Source of the DNA: Linnemannia elongata
Taxonomy: Eukaryota; Mortierellomycota; Mortierellomycetes; Mortierellales; Mortierellaceae
Direction: 5' to 3'
Length of the DNA stretch: 64,000 nucleotides
Assembly: GCA_036320915.1 (NCBI GenBank)
Contig: JAXBDG010000012.1
Coordinates: 186,001-250,000 of the forward strand
Position 1 is the first letter of the stretch; each line of letters opens with the position of its first letter. Positions 21,781-32,009 of this stretch are shown here, piece by piece. The translations under genes and the position numbers were made by a program. The notes beneath the pieces are model-generated. The model saw only the letters and a program-made list of their open reading frames with translations, did not search any database and was not told the DNA's origin.

Positions 21781-21905
21781 TTGGTCGATGCTAGAGGTGC
21801 TTTTGAGGGGGTTGTGCCGATCAAAAGGCATGGTCCCCCCATATGGCTGAGAAATACTCTTAACACCTGATCAGGGTAATGCCTGCGAAGGGAAGCGTCG
21901 ACCAA
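21781..21905 (+). ncRNA. TPP riboswitch aptamer (THI element), 3' of THI5
   Basis: All conserved parts of the THI element occur in order. P1 is TTGGTCGATGCT (21781-21792) pairing with AGCGTCGACCAA (21894-21905). P2 is AGAGGTGC with CTGAGAAATACTCT, including the invariant CTGAGA at 21847-21852. P3 is a long G/C stem (GAGGGGG..CCCCCC) with an inner hairpin. ACCTGATC (21866-21873) leads into P4 CAGGG..GCCTG, and GCGAAGGGAAGC closes the pyrophosphate-binding side. Against bacterial aptamers the P2 and P4 pairs are compensatory (AGAG/CTCT, CAGG/CCTG), which supports a real structure. It is on the THI5 strand; the next plus-strand gene starts about 1.2 kb away. Confidence 0.95.
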
Positions 21906-21983
21906 GTTTCCAAGATGTCCTACTACAGAACGCAACATGATTACCCGTTGTTTCTTTTCTATTTTGTTGTCTCCATCATTTAC

Positions 21984-21989
21984 AATAAA
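21984..21989 (+). terminator. Polyadenylation signal AATAAA after the aptamer
   Basis: AATAAA lies 79 nt past the aptamer, in ACAATAAAATAACC, so the aptamer would be inside the THI5 3' UTR if this signal is used. Match and position only. Confidence 0.45.
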
Positions 21990-22019
21990 ATAACCATTGC
22001 TCATGATGGGCGTCCTCAT

Positions 22020-23060
22020 ACTTTTTCTTATGTTTTGGTTCTGATTCTATGAACGTGGAAAACGAAGCGAGTTATCCACATGTCGTTGATTGAATAACAA
22101 TAGAGGTGTTATTATTTATATGCTGTGAGGAAAGGGACTTGTTGGCTGTATCGTAGGTTGACAGATTGCCCTACACAAAAGCCTGCTAACAAACGATGTG
22201 TTCTTCTGTCTAATATTGAAGCGGACTCTGGGGGGTGAGCTTTTAAAAAAGATACAGGGCGAATGGACAGGGCAGATTTTCCCGACAGGAGCTTGGACCT
22301 TTTTTTTTTTTTTTTTCTTTTCTATGTGAAATTGGCAGTTCCCTGAAAGTCTGACACTGTGACTTGAGAGCCCTGTGCGAATAAAAGAAGCGAAAACGAC
22401 AATCCAAACAAATCTTTTTGTATTCCACCTCAGACAGACTCATTACCTCTGCTGAACCAAGTAAATGCCAGGACAGGGAGAGGTGATCCATGTACCTTTT
22501 GTTTGTTGGAACGTGTACGAGGGTGAGGGGAAAGAAGACTAAATAACTGGGAAGTGGTTCGCGATGTAGGATGGGCCTTTTGTTCACATAAAAATAGAAG
22601 GAAGGGATTGCTAGCCGAAAAATGCTGATTTCATGTCCTTTGTTCGTTCATACATTATCCTCCTCTTTTGAAATTGTTCAACAATAGGATTGGCCAAGAT
22701 GGATAGGGTATGCATGTGTCTTCAATTGTTCAGAGAGAAAGTTCAAAGGGAAGAGGGGAACAACAGAGGCCATAGCCAATGAGCAAAGAGGGAGTTGCCA
22801 ATACCACAACCTTATTTGTGCCGTAGAGGAGAAAAAAAATTGCTCCGAAGACAGAGCGCAATTTGCACGGTGGACACATGGACCATTGCTTTCTTTCTTT
22901 TCTTTTTTTCGTTCTGTTAATTGTTCGCCACCCCATGTAATTTATCATACGCTTCCCACTCATTTCATGACTATATATGTTCAGAGAAACAAACTTTCTT
23001 GTGCCGAGGAAGGGATAATGCAAATACCCGCTCCTTCAAGAAAAAAAAAGATGAAAACCT
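22020..23060. other. Intergenic, about 1 kb
   Basis: No gene supported. It includes a T16-17 tract (about 22300-22316) and AT-rich simple sequence. Open frames are short and compositionally biased. Confidence 0.4.
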
Positions 23061-23064
23061 CAAC

Positions 23065-24195
23065 ATGTTCAGTGTCTTCAATACCAGCAAGGTGTTACCC
23101 ACCGCTTCCTCTTCTCCTGACACCCCCTCTAATACTCTCCCTCCCCAGCCTGAAGATGAGGAAGTGAAGGAGCTATCCATCAGTCTTGAAGAAACAGCAT
23201 CCCCTCCTTCACCTACCGTTTCTTTACCGTCTACTGTCTCACCCTCTCCTGACATTCTCCCTGTTACTCTTCCTCCTTATTCTAAAGACGAGAACGAGGA
23301 CGAGGAGGAGTCACCCGCCAGTCTTCAAACAACAACTTCCTCCTCTCCAGCCACACTATCCTTGCCCAACGCCTTTCGTTTGATCCTCCACGTCAAACAT
23401 TCACGACAAACCCATAGGACACTAGGACGCTCAGACCATTTTCCAGTTCTCGGGTGGACTCATAATCCAGAAACTCAATCGTTCGATGATTTCCGCACCG
23501 CGATCCAACAACGTCTTGACCTGATGTTCCAAGGTCGTTATGTTTGGGATTCCGAGTCCCATCCGTTGGTCAAACTCACATATTCTTCTGGAGCCAAGTG
23601 CCCTATTGACTTGAGGGAGGAGAACTACCGTGGAGTTCTGGCGACAACCTGGAGGCAGAAGAGAATTTTTGCTGAAGACGACAATATTTTTGTTAAAGCC
23701 AGAATCCTCGTTGATGATCCATATCAAGTCCCGGAAGTCCTTGATGACTCGGAAGATGACTCGGAAGACGTTGATGCCCCGGAAGCCCTTGATGCTCCTA
23801 TATCCATGGACTTCTTTGTCGCCTCTGCAGATCTACTCGCCTTTCCTAAGCGTTATTCTAATCCTGAAGTCGAGGCTATCCACCAAGCAACCCAAGGCCA
23901 AAGCATAGACCTTGAGGGTATGGTTGACTGTCAAGAACATCTCCCGAACGACCCTGTCCAAAGATCGCACATAGCTCTCTCTCCAACCACAGAGCATTTC
24001 CCACTTCCAAGACGGCGTCTTTTTCATCCATTCAGGAACACCATGATCCCTCAACCTTCTGGTTTCGACAACAACCAATTGACTCGTATCGGAGGGAACA
24101 GACCAGCCGGCAATGACGATAGTGGAGGATATGACGACGACGACTTTTCCCACCCGTGTGCAAGTAGAGGCAGGGTAGAGCTGCCAGAGGAGTAG
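23065..24195 (+). CDS. Hypothetical protein, Ser/Pro/acidic N-terminus (376 aa)
   Basis: The first in-frame ATG is at 23065. Residues 1-110 are low-complexity Ser/Thr/Pro with acidic blocks and two similar segments (PSNTLPPQPEDEEVKE; PDILPVTLPPYSKDENEDEE). A compact, codon-biased middle region (about 115-260) includes WTHNPETQSFDDFRTAIQQR and YVWDSESHPLVKLTYSSG, and the tail is disordered. I do not recognise a family. A continuous 377-codon frame with normal composition in the middle argues for a real gene. Its 5' end could include a small upstream exon. Confidence 0.5.
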   Translation: MFSVFNTSKVLPTASSSPDTPSNTLPPQPEDEEVKELSISLEETASPPSPTVSLPSTVSPSPDILPVTLPPYSKDENEDEEESPASLQTTTSSSPATLSLPNAFRLILHVKHSRQTHRTLGRSDHFPVLGWTHNPETQSFDDFRTAIQQRLDLMFQGRYVWDSESHPLVKLTYSSGAKCPIDLREENYRGVLATTWRQKRIFAEDDNIFVKARILVDDPYQVPEVLDDSEDDSEDVDAPEALDAPISMDFFVASADLLAFPKRYSNPEVEAIHQATQGQSIDLEGMVDCQEHLPNDPVQRSHIALSPTTEHFPLPRRRLFHPFRNTMIPQPSGFDNNQLTRIGGNRPAGNDDSGGYDDDDFSHPCASRGRVELPEE

Positions 24196-24507
24196 CTTGG
24201 GACAGAGGAGTACTGTTACGCCAGACAGGGACACCTTCGCAAGAAGAGTGAGCTTATTTGAGGACGCGACTCATACCATGCACTTTGTGTACCGGACGAT
24301 CAAGAACTATGCCTCACAGTCTGCAACACCAACGGAAAGTCCATTTGTGATGTAGATCGTTTTCTTGAAAAAAGGGATTAAAAATGAACAGGCCACAAGT
24401 CATCACCTGACATACGATGCAGTCACATTCGTAAATCATGTGATGGGTTCCTGGATGGGTTGGGTCCCGGAGCCCCGTCTATGGAACCTACACTGGCTCC
24501 CCTGGGC

Positions 24508-25088
24508 TTAGGATCCCTGGAGTAGTAGGTCGAAGTTCCTTTTCCTAATCTGGATGTGCAGGGCTCGATACCAGCAAAATGCGTTATCATTTGGATCTCT
24601 CCAATCGGTATAGTTCTCCACGGTCTCGAAAGTCATGGAGTCAATAGGGCAATTGAGATGGGCAACGTGCACTTGGCGGTCAAAGAGGGCATTGTCTGTC
24701 TTTTTCTGGTGAGAGCCATCTGGGAGCTTGACAAACATGGGGTGGAGGCTTATACGACTGGTGGGGATTCTGAGGGAACAGTTGGATCCGCTCTGAGATT
24801 TCGTTGGCGATGCGATCAGTTGCTTCTGGGATGGAATCTGCGCCGTTTCGTTTGGAGAATACCTCAGTTGTAGAGATTCCGTTAGGGTAGAGTCGCTTGT
24901 GTATTGGTTCGAAGACTAGCTTCTGGAGTGTAGGCTCTGCTTGTGCAAAAGAGTAAGAAGTTTGGTATTCCTGGAGACGTTGGATAAAGGCCTTCGGCTG
25001 TCGCCAGCCGTTCGACGAGCTGAGCATATGAAAGGACAGAGGAAACATCCGAGGGTGAGGGGGGGGAGATATCAGGGTGCGAGCTCAT
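24508..25088 (-). pseudogene. Frameshifted gene remnant, unrecognised
   Basis: Three overlapping minus-strand frames give one coherent protein when read in succession: MSSHPDISPPSPSDVSSVLS to LVERLATAEG, then IQRLQEYQTSYSFAQAEPTL to QLFPQNPHQSYKP, then MFVKLPDGSHQKKTDNALFD to RKRNFDLLLQGS. Each switch is a single frameshift (near 24990 and near 24745). No recognisable domain. An alternative is a short real gene with two sequencing indels. Confidence 0.5.
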
Positions 25089-25099
25089 AGGAGCTTCGT

Positions 25100-26180
25100 T
25101 TGATCAGCCGGATGAGTCTTAGCGTGAGTAAAAAGGAGATAGGATCCAGATCTTTGGTTCCCTCCATCTTATTTTCTTTGTTTACTCGGTCAGTAATAAA
25201 AAGAAGGCCTTACACATTGGTCCCTGGTTGCCTCGACGGAGAATGCCTGTTTGCGCAAACAGAGGATAAAAACTAAAAATATGCAGAGCACATCTTTTGC
25301 TGGTTTGCAATCATTGTGGAACTGGTGGCGAAAAGTACCCGATGGCATCTTAGGATCACATGGTGGATCATTAAAATGCTGGTACTGACGATCAGTAACG
25401 GATGCATGACCACCAAATATGCGCTTTTTTGACTTCCTCACCACTACACTATATTCTCTTCTTCCTCTCTCACCCCCCCCCCCCCCTCGTAATCCGAGAT
25501 AGCAACAGAAGTACAGCGAACCGCCACTACCGCTTGCGCCTACTTCAACCTAGCCATAAAAATGTTTTACTCTGGTGGTAAATCCATTTTCTCATTTTAT
25601 TTGCTCTGGCATTATAGCACCAGAACGGATAACCCGCCTCTGTACAGTACATTTTCATCAAATGCCAACCTCCCTATGCAATGTATCATCCTCATCCACT
25701 AGCATAGGCGACACCAAGACACCCTTGGTTATCCTACTAAGAAACGCAGACGTGGAGTAAGTGAGACCCACTATAGTCTATCAATACCTAAGGCGGGTTG
25801 GCAGACTTGACTCTTGCCCAAGAAAGATTCTGGAGGAGGGTGCGCAATACCTTTCCAATCTACCCACACGAAATTAAAACCGCCACTAAAAGAGGTACAA
25901 AACAATACCTGGAGCGAGAGCTGGGTGAATGCCCTCAAAAGATAGATGGTCTGCATGTCATAATATTTAGAATTGGTTCTGCATTTATCGATCCATTATC
26001 GGTATTGCTGTTACATCCAAGAACCAGGGCATTCTTCTTTGCATGCTCAGTCAAAGGAAAAAGATTTAAGCACTCTATTTTCTTGTACTCCATCACCAAT
26101 CTTCCATCTTTTGTGATGATAATTCGCCTCGAATGATCAGTCACTGAATGACCATAGTCACCCTTTCTTGTTTACGTTGC
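25100..26180. other. Gene-poor stretch
   Basis: A C-tract (about 25470-25487) and AT-rich DNA. A 112-codon plus-strand frame (25798-26136) has no motif and overlaps an equally long minus-strand frame, so I do not call it a gene. Confidence 0.4.
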
Positions 26181-26199
26181 TTTTTATTCTCTTGTTCAT

Positions 26200-27475
26200 G
26201 GCTGCGCTTGTTCAAGTATAGATTCCCCTCATTGGCGCCCAAGAACTTGAGAGTTAGCGACGCCGACATGATCGTATGGGGTGCGCTGGGAGAGAATGCT
26301 TCAGCGAATTCGACAAAGACACTGAGGAGGAGGAAGAGTTGCAGAACCACCTTCTGTTTCAAGACTTTGAAAAGTCCGATGATGAAAAAGTCTTAGAGGA
26401 CCACGAGGAGTTCGAGGGAGATAGCGAGTCCAAGAGGCAAAACGAGTCGATAGGAAGCAATAGAATCTAGGACGATAAGGTTTCCGAACGTATGGGTGAC
26501 ACTCAGAGCGAGGCGTCCAAAAAAGCTAAGGATCAGTTGTCATGAGAAACCCATACTAGGAAGTCCTCCTCGAACGCAACATCTTCATCCGCTTCAGTCA
26601 CAGCACCATATGCGTCACCTCTCATGGCATTACTCGTCGACACCCAAACCCCTAGAGAGCACGGAAAACCTCTTTTCAACGTTCCACCAGTCAACCTTGA
26701 AGGCCCCGAAGGACGCGATTACCTTGCTGCCAGAAGATTGTACGAGCAAGCTGAACCTGATATGCCCTTGAATGTTGCCGAGATGATCGAGTGGGTTGGT
26801 GGAGCTCGGGGTCGTAGGAGGCGAACGGCTAATATGATGGATGAGAAACGGTATTTCAGGGGGTGATTATGGATGAGAAGGAGTTACATATTGGGGATTG
26901 TGTTGCGTTTCGGACTGAGACATCTGGAACAATTGAAAAGAAATTCGGGCGGATAGTGTTCTTGTGCGGCGAGAAGGGCAACAAAACAGCTCATGTGCGC
27001 TACTTCGCGTAGGGGACCCATGAGACTATTTTGATGGAGCGGGGTCTGTGGCAAGAGTTGTTTATGCTCGATGAGTGTGGAGATATTGATCTGAAGAGAA
27101 TTGTGGACAAGGTTGAGGTGAAGAGAGTCAAGGCGACGCACGAATTGGACAAAGACGATACATACTTCTGTCGGTAAGTTGATTTTTCGATTAGGAAACA
27201 AATGATATTGCGCCTATACAACGATTTTGTGGCTAAGTGTATTGTATCTTGTTGGGGTCATTTCTATTTGGTACGTAGATACCGGTATGGCCCGAAGTAC
27301 TGCTCGTTTGAGGATGCAGAAAAGCATGAGAAGGTGGAATAAGATTTCCAGCCCAACGAATCGGCGGGCTCTCTCATCGGCTGCAGCTGCCCTAAGCATG
27401 GTCGACCAGCCTTGAAGAATTGCAGCGCTCGTGGTGACTACCACGTTCATGACTTTGTCTATATCCGCACGGATC
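26200..27475 (+). pseudogene. DNMT1-like cytosine-5 methyltransferase remnant (BAH region only)
   Basis: Successive frames give LRVSDADMIVWGALGE, an acidic EEEELQNHLLFQDFEKSD segment, then NVPPVNLEGPEGRDYLAARR. A BAH domain follows: LHIGDCVAFRTETSGTIEKK, GRIVFLCGEKGNKTAHVRYF, GLWQELFMLDECGDID, LKRIVDKVEVKRVKATHELD. After a normal intron (GTAAGT at 27174; acceptor near 27280) comes YRYGPKYCSFEDAEKHEK, CSCPKHGRPALKN and the start of a second BAH (YHVHDFVYIRTD). In-frame stops interrupt the BAH (after VRYFA, KVE and RPGTS), and frameshifts occur upstream. The catalytic methyltransferase domain that should follow is absent: the sequence passes into Helitron helicase. This is a dead gene. Confidence 0.72.
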
Positions 27476-27499
27476 GTCCCGGCACATCTTGAGGGCTTC

Positions 27500-27756
27500 T
27501 GTGATCTTAGGAACACATGCCGGCAACCAACCAGGCCTTGCTCGCATCCTGCTCTTTCCTCAATATGCCATTCAAGTTCCGATGATGCCAGTCCCCCGTC
27601 TGACCCGCCTTCGCAAAGTCTATTAACAAGACTCAAAGCCAGACCTTGGACACCGTTGGAATCTATCTCAAGAAGCCGGTGTTCTCCCATGGTCAGCCGT
27701 GTGTCGCCCTATCTCGAGTGACAAACAAGATCAGCGTGCATGTGTTAATTTAGAGG
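27500..27756 (+). mobile_element. Helitron/PIF1 helicase C-terminal fragment
   Basis: The frame KSINKTQSQTLDTVGIYLKK, then PVFSHGQPCVALSRV and ISVHVLI followed by a stop (near 27750), matches the last helicase motif (INKSQGQTLD..GQLYVALSR) of Helitron Rep-helicases. MPFKFR and RPAF-like words just upstream are in shifted frames. It directly follows the broken second BAH domain of the DNMT1 remnant. Confidence 0.75.
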
Positions 27757-28074
27757 CAGGACCACAGTACACCATACGGCTGTACAGCAAACGTCGTCTA
27801 CCAGAGGATTTATTTAATGACTATGCTGCTTAAAAAGAGAGAAAAAAGAAGAAAAGGGGAGAGGAAAATAAAGAAAAAGAAAAAGAAAAAGATCAAAAAG
27901 AAAAGACGTGAAGATGAAATGGTCGCAAGAGCGAAATAAGTATTCTTAGACATCACTACGACAATATCATTGTTTATTTTTTTTTCGTCTTCCTCCGCGA
28001 GCGAAACTGCGGGCAGTATGCTAGCGAACATCACATGCGTCTTGCGCTATGACAATCCGGCTCCGCTCAGCATC

Positions 28075-29338
28075 TTAGTATCCGTTCTTCTTGAAGAAAT
28101 CCTGCTCAATAGTAAAGTGAGCGATTCGAAAGAAAGAGTTAGATTTCAATATTCAAATCACAATAGATGACCGTCACTCCATTTATGCTTCTTCTTCTTT
28201 GCAAGCCAGCACTTACGTGGATGGAATCATCAATGAACTTGCCATCGTCCTTGCTGTCACCTGGACCACCAGCCCAGTGACCCCAGATACTTTCAATGAC
28301 CTTGAGCTCACCGTTCTCGCCCAAGTAATTCTTCTCGATCTGGCTGTCCTCGGGAGGGAAGTAGAGATCGTGACTGCAAGGCATAATCAAGACATTGGCC
28401 TGGATTCCTTTCAAGGCACGCTCAAAAGCCTCCTCATCCCGGGCATTGTCAGCACCAGACTTTCCGGTGCCTCGATCGGAAATTCGGCCATCCGCATCAG
28501 CAAGGCGGGTTTCACCAGCATACAGAGGCTGGGCCGAGATATCAGCATGCTGCCAGGTCCAGACCATATGCAACAGGTTGTTTGCGTCTTTGCTGGTCGA
28601 CCATTTCTCCCAGAATCCAACCATAGCAGCCTCAATACCAACGAGCCCGAAATATTTCTCAAAGCCCTTCTCACGGTAGAAGGCTTGACTAAAACCCCAA
28701 CCAGCATAGACACGACCAAGGGTCTTGAGTCCAACCATTGGCTGCTGACCCTTTTCTTCCATATAGCGGCCGCCGCGATAACCCTCCGTATCGGCTAAAA
28801 TAGCACCCTTGACACCCTCGAGGAAAGCCAGGTTATGGAGCGAGGTACGAGCAGATCCACAGAAAGGAATGGCCACTTTGACCATGGAGGGGTATTGAGA
28901 AGCCCACTGGTATGTTTGGCACGCACCCATACTCCACCCGACAACAGCAATCTGGTCCGTGATTCCGAGACCCTTGGTTATGAGATCGTGTTGAGCTCGA
29001 ACGTTGTCGTACTGAGTCGTCTTGGGCATGTTCACACCACCTTTGGGACCTGTGGTGTTGGACGGCGACATGGATTCGCCGTTTCCGAAGGCAGCCGGGA
29101 CTACGATGTAGTAACGCTCGGGGTCCAGGCCTCGACGGGGGTGTTCAGGTGTGGAGATGAGCCATTCGTTTCCAGCAACGATTGTACCCGAGAACCAGGT
29201 TGGGTAGACGACACAGGGGTTCGAGGGCGAACCATAGGTACGGTAGGCGATGTAAGCCGAGGGAAGAATTTCACCAGACTGAAGCTCAAAATCACCAAGC
29301 TGGTGGTACTTGATGTTGGGGTCTGTAGCTGGGGCCAT
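28075..29338 (-). CDS. MetX-type alpha/beta hydrolase, homoserine O-acetyltransferase-like (2 exons, 382 aa)
   Basis: Exon 1 is 28217-29338 and exon 2 is the 27-nt stretch 28075-28101. The intron (28102-28216, GTAAGT..TGAGCAG) joins DDSIH to DFFKKNGY and a stop. Unspliced reading would add a spurious Arg-rich tail. FGNGESMSPSN, then GWSMG with nucleophile Ser136, the acid site near CSHDLYFPPED and the His in IWGHWAGGPG form the MetX-family triad. Family members acetylate homoserine or act as plain esterases. Fungal paralogues of this form (no clear substrate-specific region) are often only annotated as alpha/beta hydrolases, so the substrate is open. Confidence 0.88.
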
Positions 29339-29527
29339 GAGATTTATGGTGGGGGATGACGTGATGAGTAAATGGATAAGACTTGAGAGGTGAGTGTAAT
29401 AGGAGCAAAGTCTAGCTAGGTAACTGGGGCCAAGGACAGGAGATTAAGACAGTAGACGAGGATAGGGAACAAGGATCTTATAGAAAGGTACTAGAGATCA
29501 TAATGGTCTGTATTTGGATATCGGGTC

Positions 29528-29535
29528 TATATATA
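29528..29535 (-). promoter_or_regulatory. TATA box candidate for the MetX-like gene
   Basis: TATATATA on the minus strand, 190 nt upstream of the start codon. Position and match only. Confidence 0.35.
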
Positions 29536-29564
29536 CCAAATCAAGAATAGCTGACAAATAGGTG

Positions 29565-29665
29565 GTAAAAGATCCTGGTTGCTCACTAATGGATTCTGGG
29601 TGATGTAGTTCTAGTAGGTAAAAGGTTCTGGTTTGCTCACTAATGGATTCTGACTAATTCTATGT
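29565..29665. repeat. Two-unit tandem repeat upstream of the MetX-like gene
   Basis: GTTGCTCACTAATGGATTCT followed by GGGTGATGTAGTTCT, and GTTTGCTCACTAATGGATTC followed by TGACTAATTCTATGTAGTTC, are about 55 bp apart. Each is preceded by AGGTGGTAAAAGATCCTGG or TAGGTAAAAGGTTCTGG. Confidence 0.7.
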
Positions 29666-29669
29666 AGTT

Positions 29670-30290
29670 CTCACCGGATAATTCTCATTGGACCTTTTTT
29701 TTTTTTGCTCGTGTAGTGTACATTGAGAAAAGCAGGTCGATAAAAAAAAAAACGCCAAGCACAATCAAGATACATCAACACACTCCACGGATGCATCATA
29801 ATCACTGATATTTTTCTAATCTTTGCTTCTGTAAACCCACATGAAGAACTATCAAAGAGGGGCAGGGAAAAAGTGGGTAATGTTCCCTTATCAATTGGTG
29901 TACGGCGTAAGATTTTAACCACTAAACCAAAAACGAAAAACACGTTGTGAATCGCGTCATTCAGCGATTTACTCTTTTGATAGAAACATGGAAAAATTGG
30001 CACGTTAGAAAAAAAGGATGAAGTAAAAAGATAGTGGTGTTGGCCAGGGCGGCATCATCAAGAAAGTGGCATGTACAGTTCAATTGAGAGGACCCTGAGC
30101 ATTTACATTGCAAATAATGCTAAAAAAAACAAGGCAAAGGGCAAGAGGGATTGAACAGGGCTTACAATATATGTAAAAACAAGTAGCTCTAGTGTAACCA
30201 GGCAAATAATTAGGTGCCTTTCTCTATTTTACCAGGGTCCAAAGACGAAAAACGGCTCCTTTTAATCGATCCTCTAGAAATAGAGAAAGG
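29670..30290. other. Gene-poor stretch
   Basis: Homopolymer-rich intergenic DNA. No frame with coding character. Confidence 0.4.
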
Positions 30291-30299
30291 CTTAGTATT

Positions 30300-30443
30300 A
30301 CGTCCGAAGCTAACATCCGTCGAATTATGGGTAAATGCCTCTAAGGTAGAACCGTGCGGAACGCGACGACTACCGCCTTTTCCGTTTTTCAGTTGAATAC
30401 GAATAAATCCTCGGATCATAAATCATCCTACGTGGGGAATGCA
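30300..30443 (+). pseudogene. 28S rRNA 3' fragment, plus strand, strongly diverged
   Basis: This reads in rRNA sense: CCGAAGCTAACATCCGTCGA, ATTATGGGTAAATGCCTCTA, GGAACGCGACGA, then TTGAATACGAATAAATCCTC and CCTACGTGGGGAATGCAG, parallel to the minus strand of 1-160. Roughly one base in seven differs. It is the only copy in this orientation and the only one that lacks the GATAACTGGC end. Confidence 0.7.
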
Positions 30444-30639
30444 GCTTTTTTTTCCGATTTTTGTTTTTCTTCTCCTTGTCACCAACAGCACTGGTCCATG
30501 GCAGCGGGTTAAGAGTAGGTGGATGGTCCGTGGTGTGAGAATAAAATAAGGCGGAACGAAGAGTTAGTGTGTACTGGTTGTTGTTGTATGTTCCGTGGAA
30601 GGTGGTTGTTAGAGGATGACAAGTGAAGAAGAATCCCAC

Positions 30640-31227
30640 TGTGTTTCCTTTTTACCGACGTATAAATATGTGACTGTGCGAGAGAATGATCAAACTAAAA
30701 AAGCCTCATCACCATCCATTCGTTCTTGATCGACAGTCTCTACCGCTGTTGCGCTGTGGGTGAGGTCATTGCTGCACCTTCTTCTTTGTATACACTAATC
30801 GACAGAATTCAGCCTTTTCTTCGTCTCCACCATTCCATATGCTCATAGCGACATAAACTGCGAAAATCTTGCAAGAGAAGGCAACCATCATTCCTCTCTG
30901 CTTTTACTTTAAATTGACGCCACCAAACCGGATATCTCATTTTCGGGGGCTAATGCATCATGATCCATAATATGTCGTTGTTGTGGAGGCGCGTGCTTTG
31001 CTGCCTCATTCTTTATTTTTTGTGGTCACAGCGACTGGTGTAGCAAATTGAAGCTACAAAGTTGAAGGATGAATGGGAAGAAGGGGGAAGAAAGAGGGAG
31101 AAGAGGAAAAGGGGGGAAACTGTACAGCAATGATGCACAAAGGGGTAATATTCTGCAATCTTTCCAGTTTAAGAGAATCCTGCGATATTGTTAATGACAA
31201 AGGTAATTCTGACTGTCCGCCAGCCTC
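30640..31227. other. Gene-free stretch
   Basis: Nothing supported as a gene. It includes the 3' flank of the hypothetical gene at 31.2-32.0 kb. Confidence 0.35.
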
Positions 31228-32009
31228 TTATGGGCTCATCATGCCATCAGAGTCGTCCGAGTCGGTCGAGTTGGGCGCTTCGGATGAGCTAGAAGAATCG
31301 GGCGAGTCTTGTTCCTCCTTGGCTCCTTGTCCTTGTCCTTGTTCTTGAGCAGCGGTATGTGGGGATGGAGCGGCTGGTTTTTCGATGGTCAACTCGATTC
31401 TGAGGTCGTTTTCACCACTCGTGGGACCGCTGGGAATGGTGAAGGCCATGACTATCAGTATATACAGAAAGAATAAAGGTCGAACGTAAGTATCTGCATT
31501 TTTTATCTGTTCGACAGTACCAAACGACAAATGGTATTGCGGACAAGTCCGCCAACAAAGGCTACTGTGGGTCTCGGCACTTACCCGTCAGCGCCTTGCC
31601 ATGACCATCCCTGATTTCGAGAGTGGTTCTGTTGGTGAACTCGAGTTCAGTTGACGGGAAACGTTCTCCTTTTCGGATCCGAAGGCGGAACCTGCCACTC
31701 CCCTACAAAAAAAAAAGAACCGAGGAAATTGGTTATGTCAGCAGCTAAAAAAAGCATCACAGAGTGGTAGAAAAATAGACGACGCTCCTCTTGATTCATA
31801 GCCATCCTCTGTTATCTTGTTTGTATTGTTTGCTGGACGGTGTAACTTACCAAAGGGATGGACTCAACATGGATCTTCTCTTGCCCGACTCTGCTTGCGA
31901 TGTTGAAGGGGCTTTCGGCCGCGAACATGAAAATCCAGCGGTGGTGCTCGGTGGAGGAAAAGGAAACTATGCTCGGAGTTTCTGGGAAGGCAGCGGACGA
32001 GGACTCCAT
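31228..32009 (-). CDS. Hypothetical protein with acidic Ser/Asp tail (3 exons, 166 aa)
   Basis: Exons are 31851-32009, 31585-31702 and 31228-31451. Both introns have consensus ends (GTAAGT..TTGTAG; GTAAGT..TGATAG) and keep frame. The folded part (about residues 1-105) includes HHRWIFMFAAESPFNIASRV, then GSGRFRLRIRKGERFPSTEL and TNRTTLEIRDGHGKAL, which suggests a small beta-rich domain. The C-terminal 50 residues are QGQGQG followed by SPDSSSSSEAPNSTDSDDSD. No family recognised. Splice-site quality and frame continuity over three exons make it a likely real gene. Confidence 0.65.

Noticed and set aside
21640..21890. Base pairing between the 3' UTR donor region and aptamer P4/P5, as in the plant THIC mechanism
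   Set aside because: I find only a broken partial complement (GGCA and GCGA words). It is not strong enough to claim, and a folding calculation on 21600-21910 would settle it.
28199..29359. Plus-strand frames opposite the MetX-like gene
   Set aside because: Shadows of a gene with clear family motifs on the minus strand.
30210..30419. Open frames on both strands at 30.2-30.4 kb
   Set aside because: They lie in a 28S rRNA-derived fragment.
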